A model generated the notes under the pieces. The model had not been told where the DNA came from. It ran no database searches and saw only the letters and a list, made by a program, of their open reading frames with translations. A stretch of DNA of 13,849 bases from Anaerolineaceae bacterium (lineage in GTDB: Bacteria; Chloroflexota; Anaerolineae; Anaerolineales; Villigracilaceae), in the NCBI GenBank assembly GCA_009885445.1, contig VFKQ01000210.1:1-13849 (forward strand), given 5' to 3'. Positions 6,890 through 12,947 of this stretch are shown here, one piece after another; position 1 is the first letter of the stretch; each line of letters starts with the position of its first letter. A program made the translations under genes and the position numbers.

Positions 6890-6927
6890 AAAATGACAGT
6901 CACCTTAAAGGTGACTGTCATTTTTTT
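6890..6927 (+). terminator. Intrinsic terminator after nirK
   Basis: A near-perfect 17-bp inverted repeat (AAAATGACAGTCACCTT and its complement, one base between) ends in seven T residues on the plus strand, 13 bases after the nirK stop. With four T on the other strand it could also serve the convergent response-regulator transcript. Confidence 0.92.
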
Positions 6928-7012
6928 AACTGCAAAGCCGCTTCATGCGACTCACACACACGCTTCTTTCCGCCCTCAGAGCGGGTTCGCCCGCCCCCGC
7001 GTGGTGCGCCCG

Positions 7013-7429
7013 TTAGTCACCAGAAGAACGGGGCATCGTCCCCGCAGCGATTCGTAATTCAGATAACAAATCGGCAGACAAGATGCCTTTTACAAGAATA
7101 TGATTAATTCCCATTTCTTCCAACTGCATTTTGAGTGTTGTGTCTACAACGGCGGTTAATACAACCACGATCATATTTGGCAGGTCAACGCGCAATTGCC
7201 GCAAGGTAGCCAGCCCCAGCCCATCGCGCATGATGGGGTCAACCAAAAGAAGTTCGGGTTGCTTCGCCACGGCCTCTTGCAAGGTTTGGAAACTATCAAC
7301 AGCCACGCCAGCCAGCGCGAAATCAGGCTCGCGTTTCAAGCGCGCAAGCAGTTGCCCGCGCACCTGCGCATGGTCGTCTGCGAGCAGTAGCATTATTTTT
7401 GTCGGGCGGGTTTGTCGGGCGGGAAACAT
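7013..7429 (-). CDS. Receiver-only response regulator
   Basis: A 138-residue protein consisting of one receiver domain: acidic pair in LLLADDH, phospho-acceptor Asp in LLVDPIM, Thr in VLTA and Lys in ILVKG. There is no DNA-binding output domain; the sequence ends about 12 residues after the last helix. Such proteins act by protein contact or as phosphate relays or sinks. It lies 167 bases downstream of the histidine kinase on the same strand, the obvious partner. Start choice is uncertain. ATG at 7429 has AAGGTG at fair spacing. GTG at 7435 would be too close to that site, and ATG at 7393 (MLLLADDH) fits normal receiver starts but has no ribosome binding site. A 13-bp tandem repeat lies between the two ATGs. 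Confidence 0.85.
   Translation of the reverse strand: MFPARQTRPTKIMLLLADDHAQVRGQLLARLKREPDFALAGVAVDSFQTLQEAVAKQPELLLVDPIMRDGLGLATLRQLRVDLPNMIVVVLTAVVDTTLKMQLEEMGINHILVKGILSADLLSELRIAAGTMPRSSGD
7398..7423. repeat. 13-bp direct tandem repeat at the start of the receiver gene
   Basis: Two perfect copies of TTTGTCGGGCGGG lie head to tail. They fall within the N-terminal extension of the receiver-only gene, between its two possible ATG starts. Because 13 is not a multiple of three, gain or loss of a copy would put the upstream ATG out of frame with the receiver domain. Confidence 0.9.
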
Positions 7430-7461
7430 CTCCACACCTTAACCAACATGAACAAAAAAAT

Positions 7462-7481
7462 ATAGGGACAAATGTCCTGAA
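7462..7481. promoter_or_regulatory. DosR-box-like palindrome upstream of the receiver-only gene
   Basis: The 20 bases centred on AA at 7471-7472 agree with the mycobacterial DosR consensus TTSGGGACTWWAGTCCCSAA at 15 of 20 positions; the core is GGGACAAATGTCCT. It lies 33 bases before the receiver start and overlaps a TATATT box (minus strand, 7459-7464). A DosR-like regulator is encoded at 9027-9680. An alternative reading is a weak terminator of the kinase transcript, since GGAC-ATTT-GTCC is followed by a T-run on the minus strand. Confidence 0.4.
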
Positions 7482-7492
7482 TAAAGCCAGAC

Positions 7493-7511
7493 ATTTACAT
7501 TGCCTGTAAAT
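7493..7511. repeat. Inverted repeat in the kinase-receiver gap
   Basis: ATTTACA and TGTAAAT form a perfect 7-bp inverted repeat with a 5-base spacer. It also overlaps a wider pair, AAATGTC (7471-7477) and GACATTT (7490-7496). This could be an operator for the receiver-only gene, but no regulator can be assigned. Confidence 0.35.
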
Positions 7512-7596
7512 TACGAAACGGGCAAATTACTTGCGCTTTTAATTCAAAGGGGTTTCATAGCTGTCCGAAACGCGCAGACGTTCATCGCCATGCAGG

Positions 7597-8955
7597 TTAA
7601 CCATTACCAGGAGCGGGAGGAATCACGAGTTCAACATTCATGCCCCCGTCTTGCCGCGGCGTAAATTTGATTTCCCCGCCTAGCGCATGGGCGCGTTCCT
7701 GCATATTGTGCAAGCCTTGCCCGGCGCCATTCGCGACGTCTTCGCGGTTAAACCCAATTCCATTATCCGAAATGGCGAGTGCCAGGCCTGTTGGCTGGCG
7801 CGTCAAGTTTATTTCAACCTGACTGGCGCGAGCATGTTTGCGGATGTTGGTTAACGCCTCACGCGCAATATGCAGGATTTCTATCGTCTGTTCGGCAGGG
7901 AATCTCGTCCAATCCTGTGCGTCAATTTGCAGATCAACATTCAAAAACGAGTGGGCGCGCACTTCGCGCACCAATTCCATCAGGCCTTCAGGCAGGTGAC
8001 GGCCTTCAAAGCGCTGTGGGCGCAAATCGAGAATATAGTTGCGAATGTCGCGAATCACGTCATTCAAGCCTGCGATGGATTGCGCGATCACGCTTCCAAC
8101 TTCCTGTTCACCTGCTTCCAGCCGATATTTTGCATCATCCAGCATTAACCCGACGGCATAAATGGATTGGATGACGCCATCATGCAAGTCCATCCCAAAG
8201 CGTTCCCTTTCCTTTAACACGATCAACTCTTGTGACTGACGATAGAGCTGGGCATTCTTAATTGCAATAGCCGCCTGGCTGGCGAACATTTCCAGCAGGC
8301 GTTGGTCTTGCTCAGAGAAGTCCGTCACTTTAGCAGAGGCGGTCATCTTGTCTGTCAAATACAAGTCGCCCAGTATTTCCTCCTTAAACTTAATCGGGAC
8401 TCCCAGCAAAGAGCGCATGTGCGGATGATGAGGCGGGAACCCAACCCCGCGCGAGTCTGCGGCGATATTTGGAACGTGAATCGATTCGCCGTCCTTGATC
8501 AATACCCCCAACAAACCGCGCCCGAGCGGGAGGCGTCCCATGTGGGCGCGTTGTTCAGCTGTGATGCCCGATGTAATGAACTGATCAAAGAATATGTCCT
8601 GTTCATCCAACACACCCAGCGCGCCATATTTCGCGCCAGCCAGTGTGCGCGCTTGATCCACTACAAGTTGAAGGACCGTTCCCAGGTCAAGTTCCTCCGT
8701 CAGGGCCAGCGTTGCTTTGTGCAAAGCGTTCAGTTGCTCTGAACGCGAAGCGGCCTCCGCATCACGTTTTTCAATCAAGCCAAAGGCCAGGGTAGTGAAC
8801 ACAACGGACCCAGCGGCCAGCACCGCAAAAACCGCCAAGGCCTGTCGCGAGGTTAATGACGGGGTCAAGACGCTGGACCCAAACACAACTCCACCGATAA
8901 AGAGTACAGGTAGTAAGAAAGCCCAGCGTTTAAGTGTACGGGTGTTTTGTCGCAC
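7597..8955 (-). CDS. DosS/DevS-like GAF sensor histidine kinase
   Basis: A 452-residue membrane kinase. Two helices (about 11-30 and 38-60) are followed by one GAF domain (about 85-240), a HisKA_3 dimerisation helix with phospho-acceptor H258 (ERFGMDLHDGVIQS) and a HATPase domain (N-box EALTN 366-370, DNGIGF from 397, GQGL 412-415). The GAF segment VGFPPHHPHMRSLLGVPI and LYLTDK are very like mycobacterial DosS/DosT, which sense O2, NO and CO with a GAF-bound heme. From memory, the heme-ligand His there lies near this FPxHHP stretch (H176/H177 here), but heme binding cannot be shown from sequence alone. The start is GTG with AGGA eight bases upstream. It pairs with a divergent DosR-like regulator and a downstream receiver-only protein. 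The stimulus is probably O2, NO or redox state. Confidence 0.92.
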   Translation of the reverse strand: MRQNTRTLKRWAFLLPVLFIGGVVFGSSVLTPSLTSRQALAVFAVLAAGSVVFTTLAFGLIEKRDAEAASRSEQLNALHKATLALTEELDLGTVLQLVVDQARTLAGAKYGALGVLDEQDIFFDQFITSGITAEQRAHMGRLPLGRGLLGVLIKDGESIHVPNIAADSRGVGFPPHHPHMRSLLGVPIKFKEEILGDLYLTDKMTASAKVTDFSEQDQRLLEMFASQAAIAIKNAQLYRQSQELIVLKERERFGMDLHDGVIQSIYAVGLMLDDAKYRLEAGEQEVGSVIAQSIAGLNDVIRDIRNYILDLRPQRFEGRHLPEGLMELVREVRAHSFLNVDLQIDAQDWTRFPAEQTIEILHIAREALTNIRKHARASQVEINLTRQPTGLALAISDNGIGFNREDVANGAGQGLHNMQERAHALGGEIKFTPRQDGGMNVELVIPPAPGNG

Positions 8956-9013
8956 TGTTATAATCCTGTTGAAATGAATTCTTACTCAGATTATAGTCCC
9001 CCTTAAACCCTGT
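8956..9013. promoter_or_regulatory. Divergent promoter region between kinase and DosR-like regulator
   Basis: A 71-base gap separates the two start codons. TATAAT occurs on the minus strand at 8990-8995 (35 bases before the kinase GTG) and on the plus strand at 8959-8964 (63 bases before the regulator ATG). Neither has a good -35. TATAGTCCCCC at 8992-9002 matches one half of a DosR box (WWAGTCCCS) with only a weak opposite half, hinting at autoregulation. Confidence 0.45.
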
Positions 9014-9026
9014 GGAGGTTGGTCTT

Positions 9027-9680
9027 ATGTTGCGCATTATTTTAGTGGACGATCATGAAGTTGTACGTCTGGGCATCAAAGCCCTGCTCGCGCGCCATCC
9101 CCAATTCCAGGTAGTGGCTGAAGCGGCGACGGCTCAAGAAGCCATCCAAAAAGCGCTTGAACACAAACCGGATGTCATCGTCATGGATATCCGCCTGCCC
9201 GGCAAAAGCGGCATCGAGGCAACGCAAGAAATCACACAAAAATTGCCCGCCACAAAAGTGATTATGCTCACCTCGTATGCCGAAGACGACCTGCTCTTTG
9301 ACGCGATCATGGCCGGCGCATCGGGATATGTGCTCAAGCAGATCGATAGCGCAGAGTTGGTGCGCGCCCTCGAAATGGTCGGCCGCGGCGAATCCCTGTT
9401 GGACCCAGCCGTCACCCGAAAAGTGTTTGACCGCGTACGGCAAGCCGCGCGACAGACCGAGGGCATGGCCTTCGCCTCGCTTACCGAGCGCGAACTGCTC
9501 ATCCTGGCCTTGATCGCCGAAGGGAAGACCAACAAAGAAATTGCCAAAGATGTGTTTTTGGGCGAGAAAACGATCCGCAATTACGTTAGCTCGATTCTGT
9601 CCAAGCTCAACTTATCCAACCGCGCAGAAGCGGCCGCGTACGCCGTCAGGCATCATATTACGGGGCATTTGCCAACATAG
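9027..9680 (+). CDS. DosR/NarL-type response regulator
   Basis: A 217-residue two-domain regulator. The receiver (1-120) has D8/D9, phospho-acceptor D54 (VIVMDIRLPG), T82 and K104. The LuxR-type helix-turn-helix (about 150-210) reads LTERELLILALIAEGKTNKEIA with a recognition helix in EKTIRNYVSSILSKL, very close to KTVKNYVS in mycobacterial DosR. ATG at 9027 was chosen because GGAGG lies eight bases upstream; the in-frame GTG at 9012 overlaps that site. It is divergent from the DosS-like kinase, its likely phosphate donor. Targets probably lie in this window and elsewhere. A DosR-like palindrome occurs at 7462-7481. Confidence 0.93.
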   Translation: MLRIILVDDHEVVRLGIKALLARHPQFQVVAEAATAQEAIQKALEHKPDVIVMDIRLPGKSGIEATQEITQKLPATKVIMLTSYAEDDLLFDAIMAGASGYVLKQIDSAELVRALEMVGRGESLLDPAVTRKVFDRVRQAARQTEGMAFASLTERELLILALIAEGKTNKEIAKDVFLGEKTIRNYVSSILSKLNLSNRAEAAAYAVRHHITGHLPT

Positions 9681-9808
9681 ATTCTTCGCATTTTCAGGGC
9701 GGACAGGCAAGAACAATTCCCAGTTTCAGACTCCCCTGGTTTCCTTAAGTTCACTTTTTCTTGTTCTTTCGGATTCCATAAATAGAATCCGGCATAACCG
9801 CGCCTACC

Positions 9809-9904
9809 TATAATCAGTAGCTCACGAAAGCGGGCGGCAGTTGCACTGCCGCCCGCTTTCCGCAGTACAACTGCGAAAAGAACGCATTTTCGTGAAGTAC
9901 TGAT
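9809..9904 (+). ncRNA. Candidate structured RNA or palindromic repeat unit
   Basis: An outer helix pairs ATCAGTA..TCACGAAA (9813-9829) with its complement at 9888-9904, 15 of 17 positions. Inside are a perfect 16-bp hairpin (9826-9841 with 9845-9860, arm GAAAGCGGGCGGCAGT, loop TGC) and a 6-bp hairpin CGCAGT-ACA-ACTGCG (9861-9875). The outer helix and long hairpin share four bases, so they may alternate. A TATAAT at 9809-9814 would start transcription near 9821, at the foot of the structure, but has no good -35. No T-run follows. It could be a small RNA, a leader of the CBS operon or a dispersed palindromic repeat. Confidence 0.45.
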
Positions 9905-10029
9905 AGTGCGCTACTTAAAAAGTTTGCCACTGACAGAGGGGCAACCTGCTTTCGCGGCATTTTCAACAGCCACTGCCCACCGACTGACCCTATTCTTCTC
10001 GGTCATCTGTCCTACCAAAACGATGATAC

Positions 10030-10061
10030 TCGCCCCGTCACAGCAAAGCGGCAAGGGGCGA
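10030..10061 (+). other. GC-rich hairpin in the CBS gene leader
   Basis: TCGCCCC (10030-10036) and GGGGCGA (10055-10061) form a perfect 7-bp stem with an 18-base loop. It ends 10 bases before the AAGGA ribosome binding site of the CBS gene. The role is unknown: leader structure or operator. Confidence 0.4.
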
Positions 10062-10083
10062 TAATCAGCAAAGGAATACTCCC

Positions 10084-10509
10084 ATGACCACTCAAATTGT
10101 TCGAGATTGGATGACCGCCAATCCCATCACCATCACCTCACAAACGACATTACCTGAAGTCCACAGGCTCATGCGCGAACATAGAATCCGCCGCCTGCCA
10201 GTGATCAACAAAGGTAGACTCGTTGGCATTGTTACGCTGGGTGACCTTCGCGAAGCCAGGCCATCCACTGCCACGCTGTTGAGCGTTTATGAATTGAACT
10301 ATCTGCTTGATCAAGTCACTGCAAAGAATTTTATGACCAATGATCCCATCACGATTTCACCCGACGCCACCATCGCACAAGCCGCCCGCCTCATGTTCGA
10401 ACACAAGATCAGCGGACTGCCTGTCGTGGAGGACAGTGAGCTAATCGGCATTATCACCGAAACCGACTTCTGTCGCCTGTTAATGTTGCAAGAAGAAATT
10501 CCCGCCTGA
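10084..10509 (+). CDS. CBS-domain pair protein
   Basis: A 141-residue soluble protein made of two CBS motifs: residues about 6-60 (VRDWMTANPITITSQTTLPE...RRLPVINKGRLVGIVTLGDL) and about 78-135 (NFMTNDPITISPDATIAQA...GLPVVEDSELIGIITETDF). Such stand-alone pairs bind adenine nucleotides or similar ligands and report energy state to partner proteins. No catalytic or DNA-binding domain is present. AAAGGA lies about eight bases before the ATG. It is first in the plus-strand run and is followed after 28 bases by a small membrane protein, so it may regulate a product of this operon. The specific ligand and partner cannot be read from the sequence. Confidence 0.88.
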   Translation: MTTQIVRDWMTANPITITSQTTLPEVHRLMREHRIRRLPVINKGRLVGIVTLGDLREARPSTATLLSVYELNYLLDQVTAKNFMTNDPITISPDATIAQAARLMFEHKISGLPVVEDSELIGIITETDFCRLLMLQEEIPA

Positions 10510-10537
10510 AAAATCAAACGCAGATTGGAGAAAACCT

Positions 10538-10852
10538 ATGAACCCAAAATTGGATACGAAGCCTGAAACCACGCTGACAGATTCAAAAACCAAATGGCTC
10601 TGGACACTCGGAATTGCATTGACGCTCATTGTCTTATTCCTCTCGCCCTTCCTTCTCAGAGTACTCTTCTCAGAGGGCAGATTCGGGATGATGGGATATG
10701 GCTACGGCTGGCACATGCCGATGATGTACGCAGGCTACGGCATGATGGGCATTGGGATGTTTTTCATGTGGCTGATTCCCTTTGGCCTGCTTATCATCAT
10801 TGGCTTGGGAATCGCGCTACTGTTCAGGCAATTGAAACCCCAAAATCAATAA
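10538..10852 (+). CDS. Small Met/Gly/Tyr-rich two-helix membrane protein
   Basis: A 104-residue protein I do not recognise as a named family. It has a polar N-terminus, a first hydrophobic helix at about 20-43, a loop rich in Met, Gly, Tyr and His (residues 49-77, with M51, M52, H59, M60, M62, M63, M69, M70, M74, M77), a second helix at about 72-94 and a short basic tail. The Met/His clustering could bind Cu+ near the membrane, which suits a window full of copper proteins, but it may only be a packing feature. GGAG lies about eight bases before the ATG. It is between the CBS gene and the Rrf2 gene with gaps of about 30 bases, so co-transcription is expected. Confidence 0.75.
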   Translation: MNPKLDTKPETTLTDSKTKWLWTLGIALTLIVLFLSPFLLRVLFSEGRFGMMGYGYGWHMPMMYAGYGMMGIGMFFMWLIPFGLLIIIGLGIALLFRQLKPQNQ

Positions 10853-10884
10853 CAACCTTTATTCTAAAAGAGAGGCAGGCAAAT

Positions 10885-11283
10885 ATGCAGGTCACACGTC
10901 AGGCCGATTATGCTGTGCGCGCGGTTTTGCATCTGGCGCGCATCGGCGGCAACAAGCGCGCGGCCACCAGCGCAGTAGCCCAGGAACAACACATCCCGCC
11001 TTCGTTTTTGGCGAAGATCGTTGCGCAACTTTCTGTGGCTGGAATCTTGCACACTTCGCGCGGCGCACATGGCGGCGTGACATTGGCGCGCGACGCAAAC
11101 GAAATCTCCCTGCTCGAAGTGGTCGAAGCCATTGACGGGCCGATTCAATTAAACGAGTGTGTACAAGCCAGCGGGTCTTGCCCGTTTGAAGAAAATTGTC
11201 CGGTCCAACACGTGTGGTGTCAGGCGCAGGAAGACCTGGTGCTGAAATTGCGCAGTACCAACTTTGCACAACTAGCTTCCTAA
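10885..11283 (+). CDS. Rrf2-family Fe-S transcription regulator (IscR/NsrR-like)
   Basis: A 132-residue regulator. The N-terminal winged helix (MQVTRQADYAVRAVLHLA..., with SFLAKIVAQLSVAGIL and GAHGGVTLAR) is typical of Rrf2 proteins. The C-terminal half has C92, C99 and C105 (C-x6-C-x5-C) plus H109 and C112, close to the cluster ligands of IscR and NsrR, so it should hold an Fe-S cluster. Relatives sense cluster supply, NO or redox state. With NirK nearby, an NsrR-like NO sensor is attractive but unproven. The ATG at 10885 was preferred because AGAGG precedes it and the Rrf2 domain begins there; the frame is open further upstream but overlaps the previous gene. The SdhC-like gene follows after 12 bases, which suggests it regulates its own operon. 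Confidence 0.92.
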   Translation: MQVTRQADYAVRAVLHLARIGGNKRAATSAVAQEQHIPPSFLAKIVAQLSVAGILHTSRGAHGGVTLARDANEISLLEVVEAIDGPIQLNECVQASGSCPFEENCPVQHVWCQAQEDLVLKLRSTNFAQLAS

Positions 11284-11295
11284 ACTTTCCAACAT

Positions 11296-11715
11296 ATGTA
11301 TGGCTGTAACATGTTCAACAACATCGTCCACGGCGTACACGGATACACCCACTACAAAGGCGGCGCGGGGCATTTGTCTTTCGTCATGCATCGCGTTTCG
11401 GGGTTGGGCACCTTGCTTTTTCTGAGCATGCACATCCTGCTTGAATCAACGGCGCACTATGCCCCGCATCTTTACGAGCGCCTCAACGCGGGTCTGCGCA
11501 CTCCCATTGCGCTCGCCGCAGAAATCTTGATGGCCTTCCTGGTCATCTTTCATGGCGTCAACGGATATCGAATCGCGTACTTCGATCTTTTCCACATTGA
11601 CTTGTGGTCGCTTCCCGCCGCGCCCAAAGCGGCTCGGGCGACCTGGATCGTTTCCCTGCTCCTTTGGTTCCCCGCGTTCATCATCATGCTACTGCATGGC
11701 TTGCATGTAATCTAA
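11296..11715 (+). CDS. sdhC: SdhC-like cytochrome b membrane anchor
   Basis: A 139-residue membrane protein with three hydrophobic helices (about 34-50, 68-90, 115-137). The motif HLSFVMHRVSGLG (H32, R33, S35) is the quinone-site signature of succinate dehydrogenase/fumarate reductase subunit C, followed by H46. FHGVNGYRIAYFD (H86, R92) gives the second likely heme ligand. In known enzymes this subunit and SdhD hold heme b and the quinone site for the SdhA/SdhB catalytic part. No SdhA or SdhB is in the window. The start is uncertain: neither ATG 11296 nor ATG 11311 has a clear ribosome binding site, and coupling to the Rrf2 gene 12 bases upstream is possible. SdhD-like follows after 10 bases. 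Confidence 0.87.
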   Translation: MYGCNMFNNIVHGVHGYTHYKGGAGHLSFVMHRVSGLGTLLFLSMHILLESTAHYAPHLYERLNAGLRTPIALAAEILMAFLVIFHGVNGYRIAYFDLFHIDLWSLPAAPKAARATWIVSLLLWFPAFIIMLLHGLHVI

Positions 11716-11725
11716 CCGAGAATCA

Positions 11726-12100
11726 ATGATAACCCTCAAACGTGAGACCTCCTTCAAACCCAATTATGAAATCAGGGCCTGGAAGTACATGCGTTTGAGC
11801 GCCATCCTGCTCGTGCCGCTGGTCTGGATTCACACCATCATCAACACACTTATTGTTGGCGCAGAAAATATCAATTTGAATTTCGTCGCAACGCGCTGGG
11901 CAAATATCGGCTGGCAAGTCTACGACATCCTCTTGTTGACATTCGCGTTTTCGCACGGAGTGAACGGGTTAAGACAAGTATTGTTTGACTTTACTCAAAG
12001 CCATACCGCGCGCAGGATTCTGAACATGCTCCTGCTCCTCTTTTGGATCCTACTTTCCCTTGTCGGCGCATCCGCGATCCTCGGCGGCATCGAAAAATAA
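11726..12100 (+). CDS. sdhD: SdhD-like cytochrome b membrane anchor
   Basis: A 124-residue membrane protein with three helices (about 22-45, 64-78, 98-118). W19-x3-R23-x-S25 and H36 resemble the subunit D N-terminal motif. YDILLLTFAFSHGVNGLRQVLFDF (Y66, D67, H77, R83) holds the conserved Asp-Tyr and heme-ligand region. It forms the natural partner of the preceding SdhC-like protein: together they would make a diheme or single-heme b-type quinone-reactive anchor. The gene begins 10 bases after the SdhC-like stop with a weak GAGA site, and the RquA-like gene follows after 29 bases. Without SdhA/SdhB nearby, either the catalytic subunits are encoded elsewhere or the pair serves another electron-transfer partner. 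Confidence 0.83.
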   Translation: MITLKRETSFKPNYEIRAWKYMRLSAILLVPLVWIHTIINTLIVGAENINLNFVATRWANIGWQVYDILLLTFAFSHGVNGLRQVLFDFTQSHTARRILNMLLLLFWILLSLVGASAILGGIEK

Positions 12101-12129
12101 TCCCACTTCTTAAAAGGAGAAGTAACATC

Positions 12130-12897
12130 ATGAACACCACATCAAGCCAGGCAGGCAAGCAGGATAAGTTGATCAGCCCACTGATTGATGCGCGCGCAAA
12201 GGGAGAAAAAGATAATTTTCCATGGTCACCCGAAGTTCCCGCATATCTCGAGAAAGTCTACTGGTGGGCCTACGTCCGCCCGTATGCGGTGGCTTTTTTT
12301 GACCATGAGCCGATCGTCAACCTGATTTTGCTGGGCAACATGGTCAAACTGCGCGACTTGGCGTTGGACGCTCTTGGCCAATCGATTCAGGGGCGCACCC
12401 TGCAGATCGCCTGTGTGTATGGTGACTTCTCGATCAGGCTGGCGCAACGCATCGCTCCTGGCGGCTCGCTGGATATCGTGGACGTGGCGGCCTCCCCGTT
12501 GGAAAACGCCCGCCGAAAACTCCTGCCCTACCCTGCCGCGCGCGTCATGCAAAGCGACTCTGCCAATCTCAAATTTGCGGATGCAACCTACGATCAAATA
12601 GTCATGTTCTTCCTGCTTCACGAGATGCCCAAAGACGTGCGCGACAAAACACTGTCCGAAGCTCTGCGCGTGCTCAAACCCGGCGGCAAACTGGTCATTG
12701 TGGATTTTCACAAGCCATCCAAATTCAACCCTTTGCGATATCTTTATCCACTCATGTTCAAAGTGCTTGAGCCTTTCGCGCTTGATATTTGGAAACACAG
12801 CATCGCAGAATGGTTGCCCAAGGACTTTGTGCCAGCGGAGTATGCCCAGGAGACTTTTTGCGGCGGCGTGTATCAGAAAGTTGTCGTGCGCGTGTAG
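12130..12897 (+). CDS. rquA: RquA-like protein (rhodoquinone biosynthesis, SAM-dependent methyltransferase fold)
   Basis: A 255-residue class I SAM-fold protein. The N-terminal part reads YLEKVYWWAYVRPYAVAFFD (39-58) then VNLILLGNMVKLRDLAL, which I recognise as the RquA pattern (YWWAYxxPxAVxFF...VNLILxGNxxxLRDxAL). In the SAM-binding site, CVYGDF (95-100) stands where ordinary UbiE/UbiG enzymes have a glycine-rich GxGxG, also an RquA trait as I remember it. LDIVDV (114-119) and LRVLKPGGKLVIVDFH follow the fold. RquA in Proteobacteria converts ubiquinone to rhodoquinone by adding an amino group. Chloroflexota normally make menaquinone, so the substrate here is uncertain. AAAAGGAG lies 10 bases before the ATG. 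The adjoining SDH anchors fit a quinone role. A divergent family member of other function is the alternative. Confidence 0.68.
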   Translation: MNTTSSQAGKQDKLISPLIDARAKGEKDNFPWSPEVPAYLEKVYWWAYVRPYAVAFFDHEPIVNLILLGNMVKLRDLALDALGQSIQGRTLQIACVYGDFSIRLAQRIAPGGSLDIVDVAASPLENARRKLLPYPAARVMQSDSANLKFADATYDQIVMFFLLHEMPKDVRDKTLSEALRVLKPGGKLVIVDFHKPSKFNPLRYLYPLMFKVLEPFALDIWKHSIAEWLPKDFVPAEYAQETFCGGVYQKVVVRV

Positions 12898-12947
12898 GCC
12901 TCTCACGAATGCTGGCTCTATAAGTCGAATAGGATGAAATTGAAAAG

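Larger units (their letters stand above)
9681..10083. other. Non-coding stretch of about 400 bases
   Basis: No convincing gene is seen. It contains an imperfect pair AAGAACAA/TTGTTCTT (from about 9710 and 9762), a 7-bp hairpin CGGATTC/GAATCCG (9770-9776, 9785-9791; no T-run), the elaborate nested inverted repeat at 9813-9904, and a GC hairpin at 10030-10061 just before the CBS gene. No clear terminator for the response regulator is visible. Confidence 0.6.

Noticed and set aside
6931..7012. GC hairpin GCGGG-TTCG-CCCGC as a terminator of the receiver-only gene
   Set aside because: The stem is 5 bp with no T-run on the minus strand. The nearby element at 6890-6927 is a better candidate for both directions.
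9541..9813. Open frame of 90 codons at the end of the DosR-like gene
   Set aside because: It overlaps the helix-turn-helix of the regulator in another frame, and its composition looks like frame-shifted coding sequence plus non-coding DNA.
10594..10884. Upstream extension of the Rrf2 frame from 10594
   Set aside because: It lies out of frame over the Met-rich membrane protein gene and adds sequence foreign to Rrf2 proteins, which begin at the MQVTRQADYA segment.
12043..12129. Upstream extension of the RquA-like frame from ATG 12043
   Set aside because: It overlaps the end of the SdhD-like gene, encodes a basic non-family stretch, and ATG 12130 has a strong AAAAGGAG site.
12226..12906. Long open frame (226 codons) on the minus strand opposite the RquA-like gene
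   Set aside because: It is antisense to a gene with clear family motifs, its translation shows no recognisable fold, and it has no ribosome binding site. Similar shadows oppose copA and the kinase.
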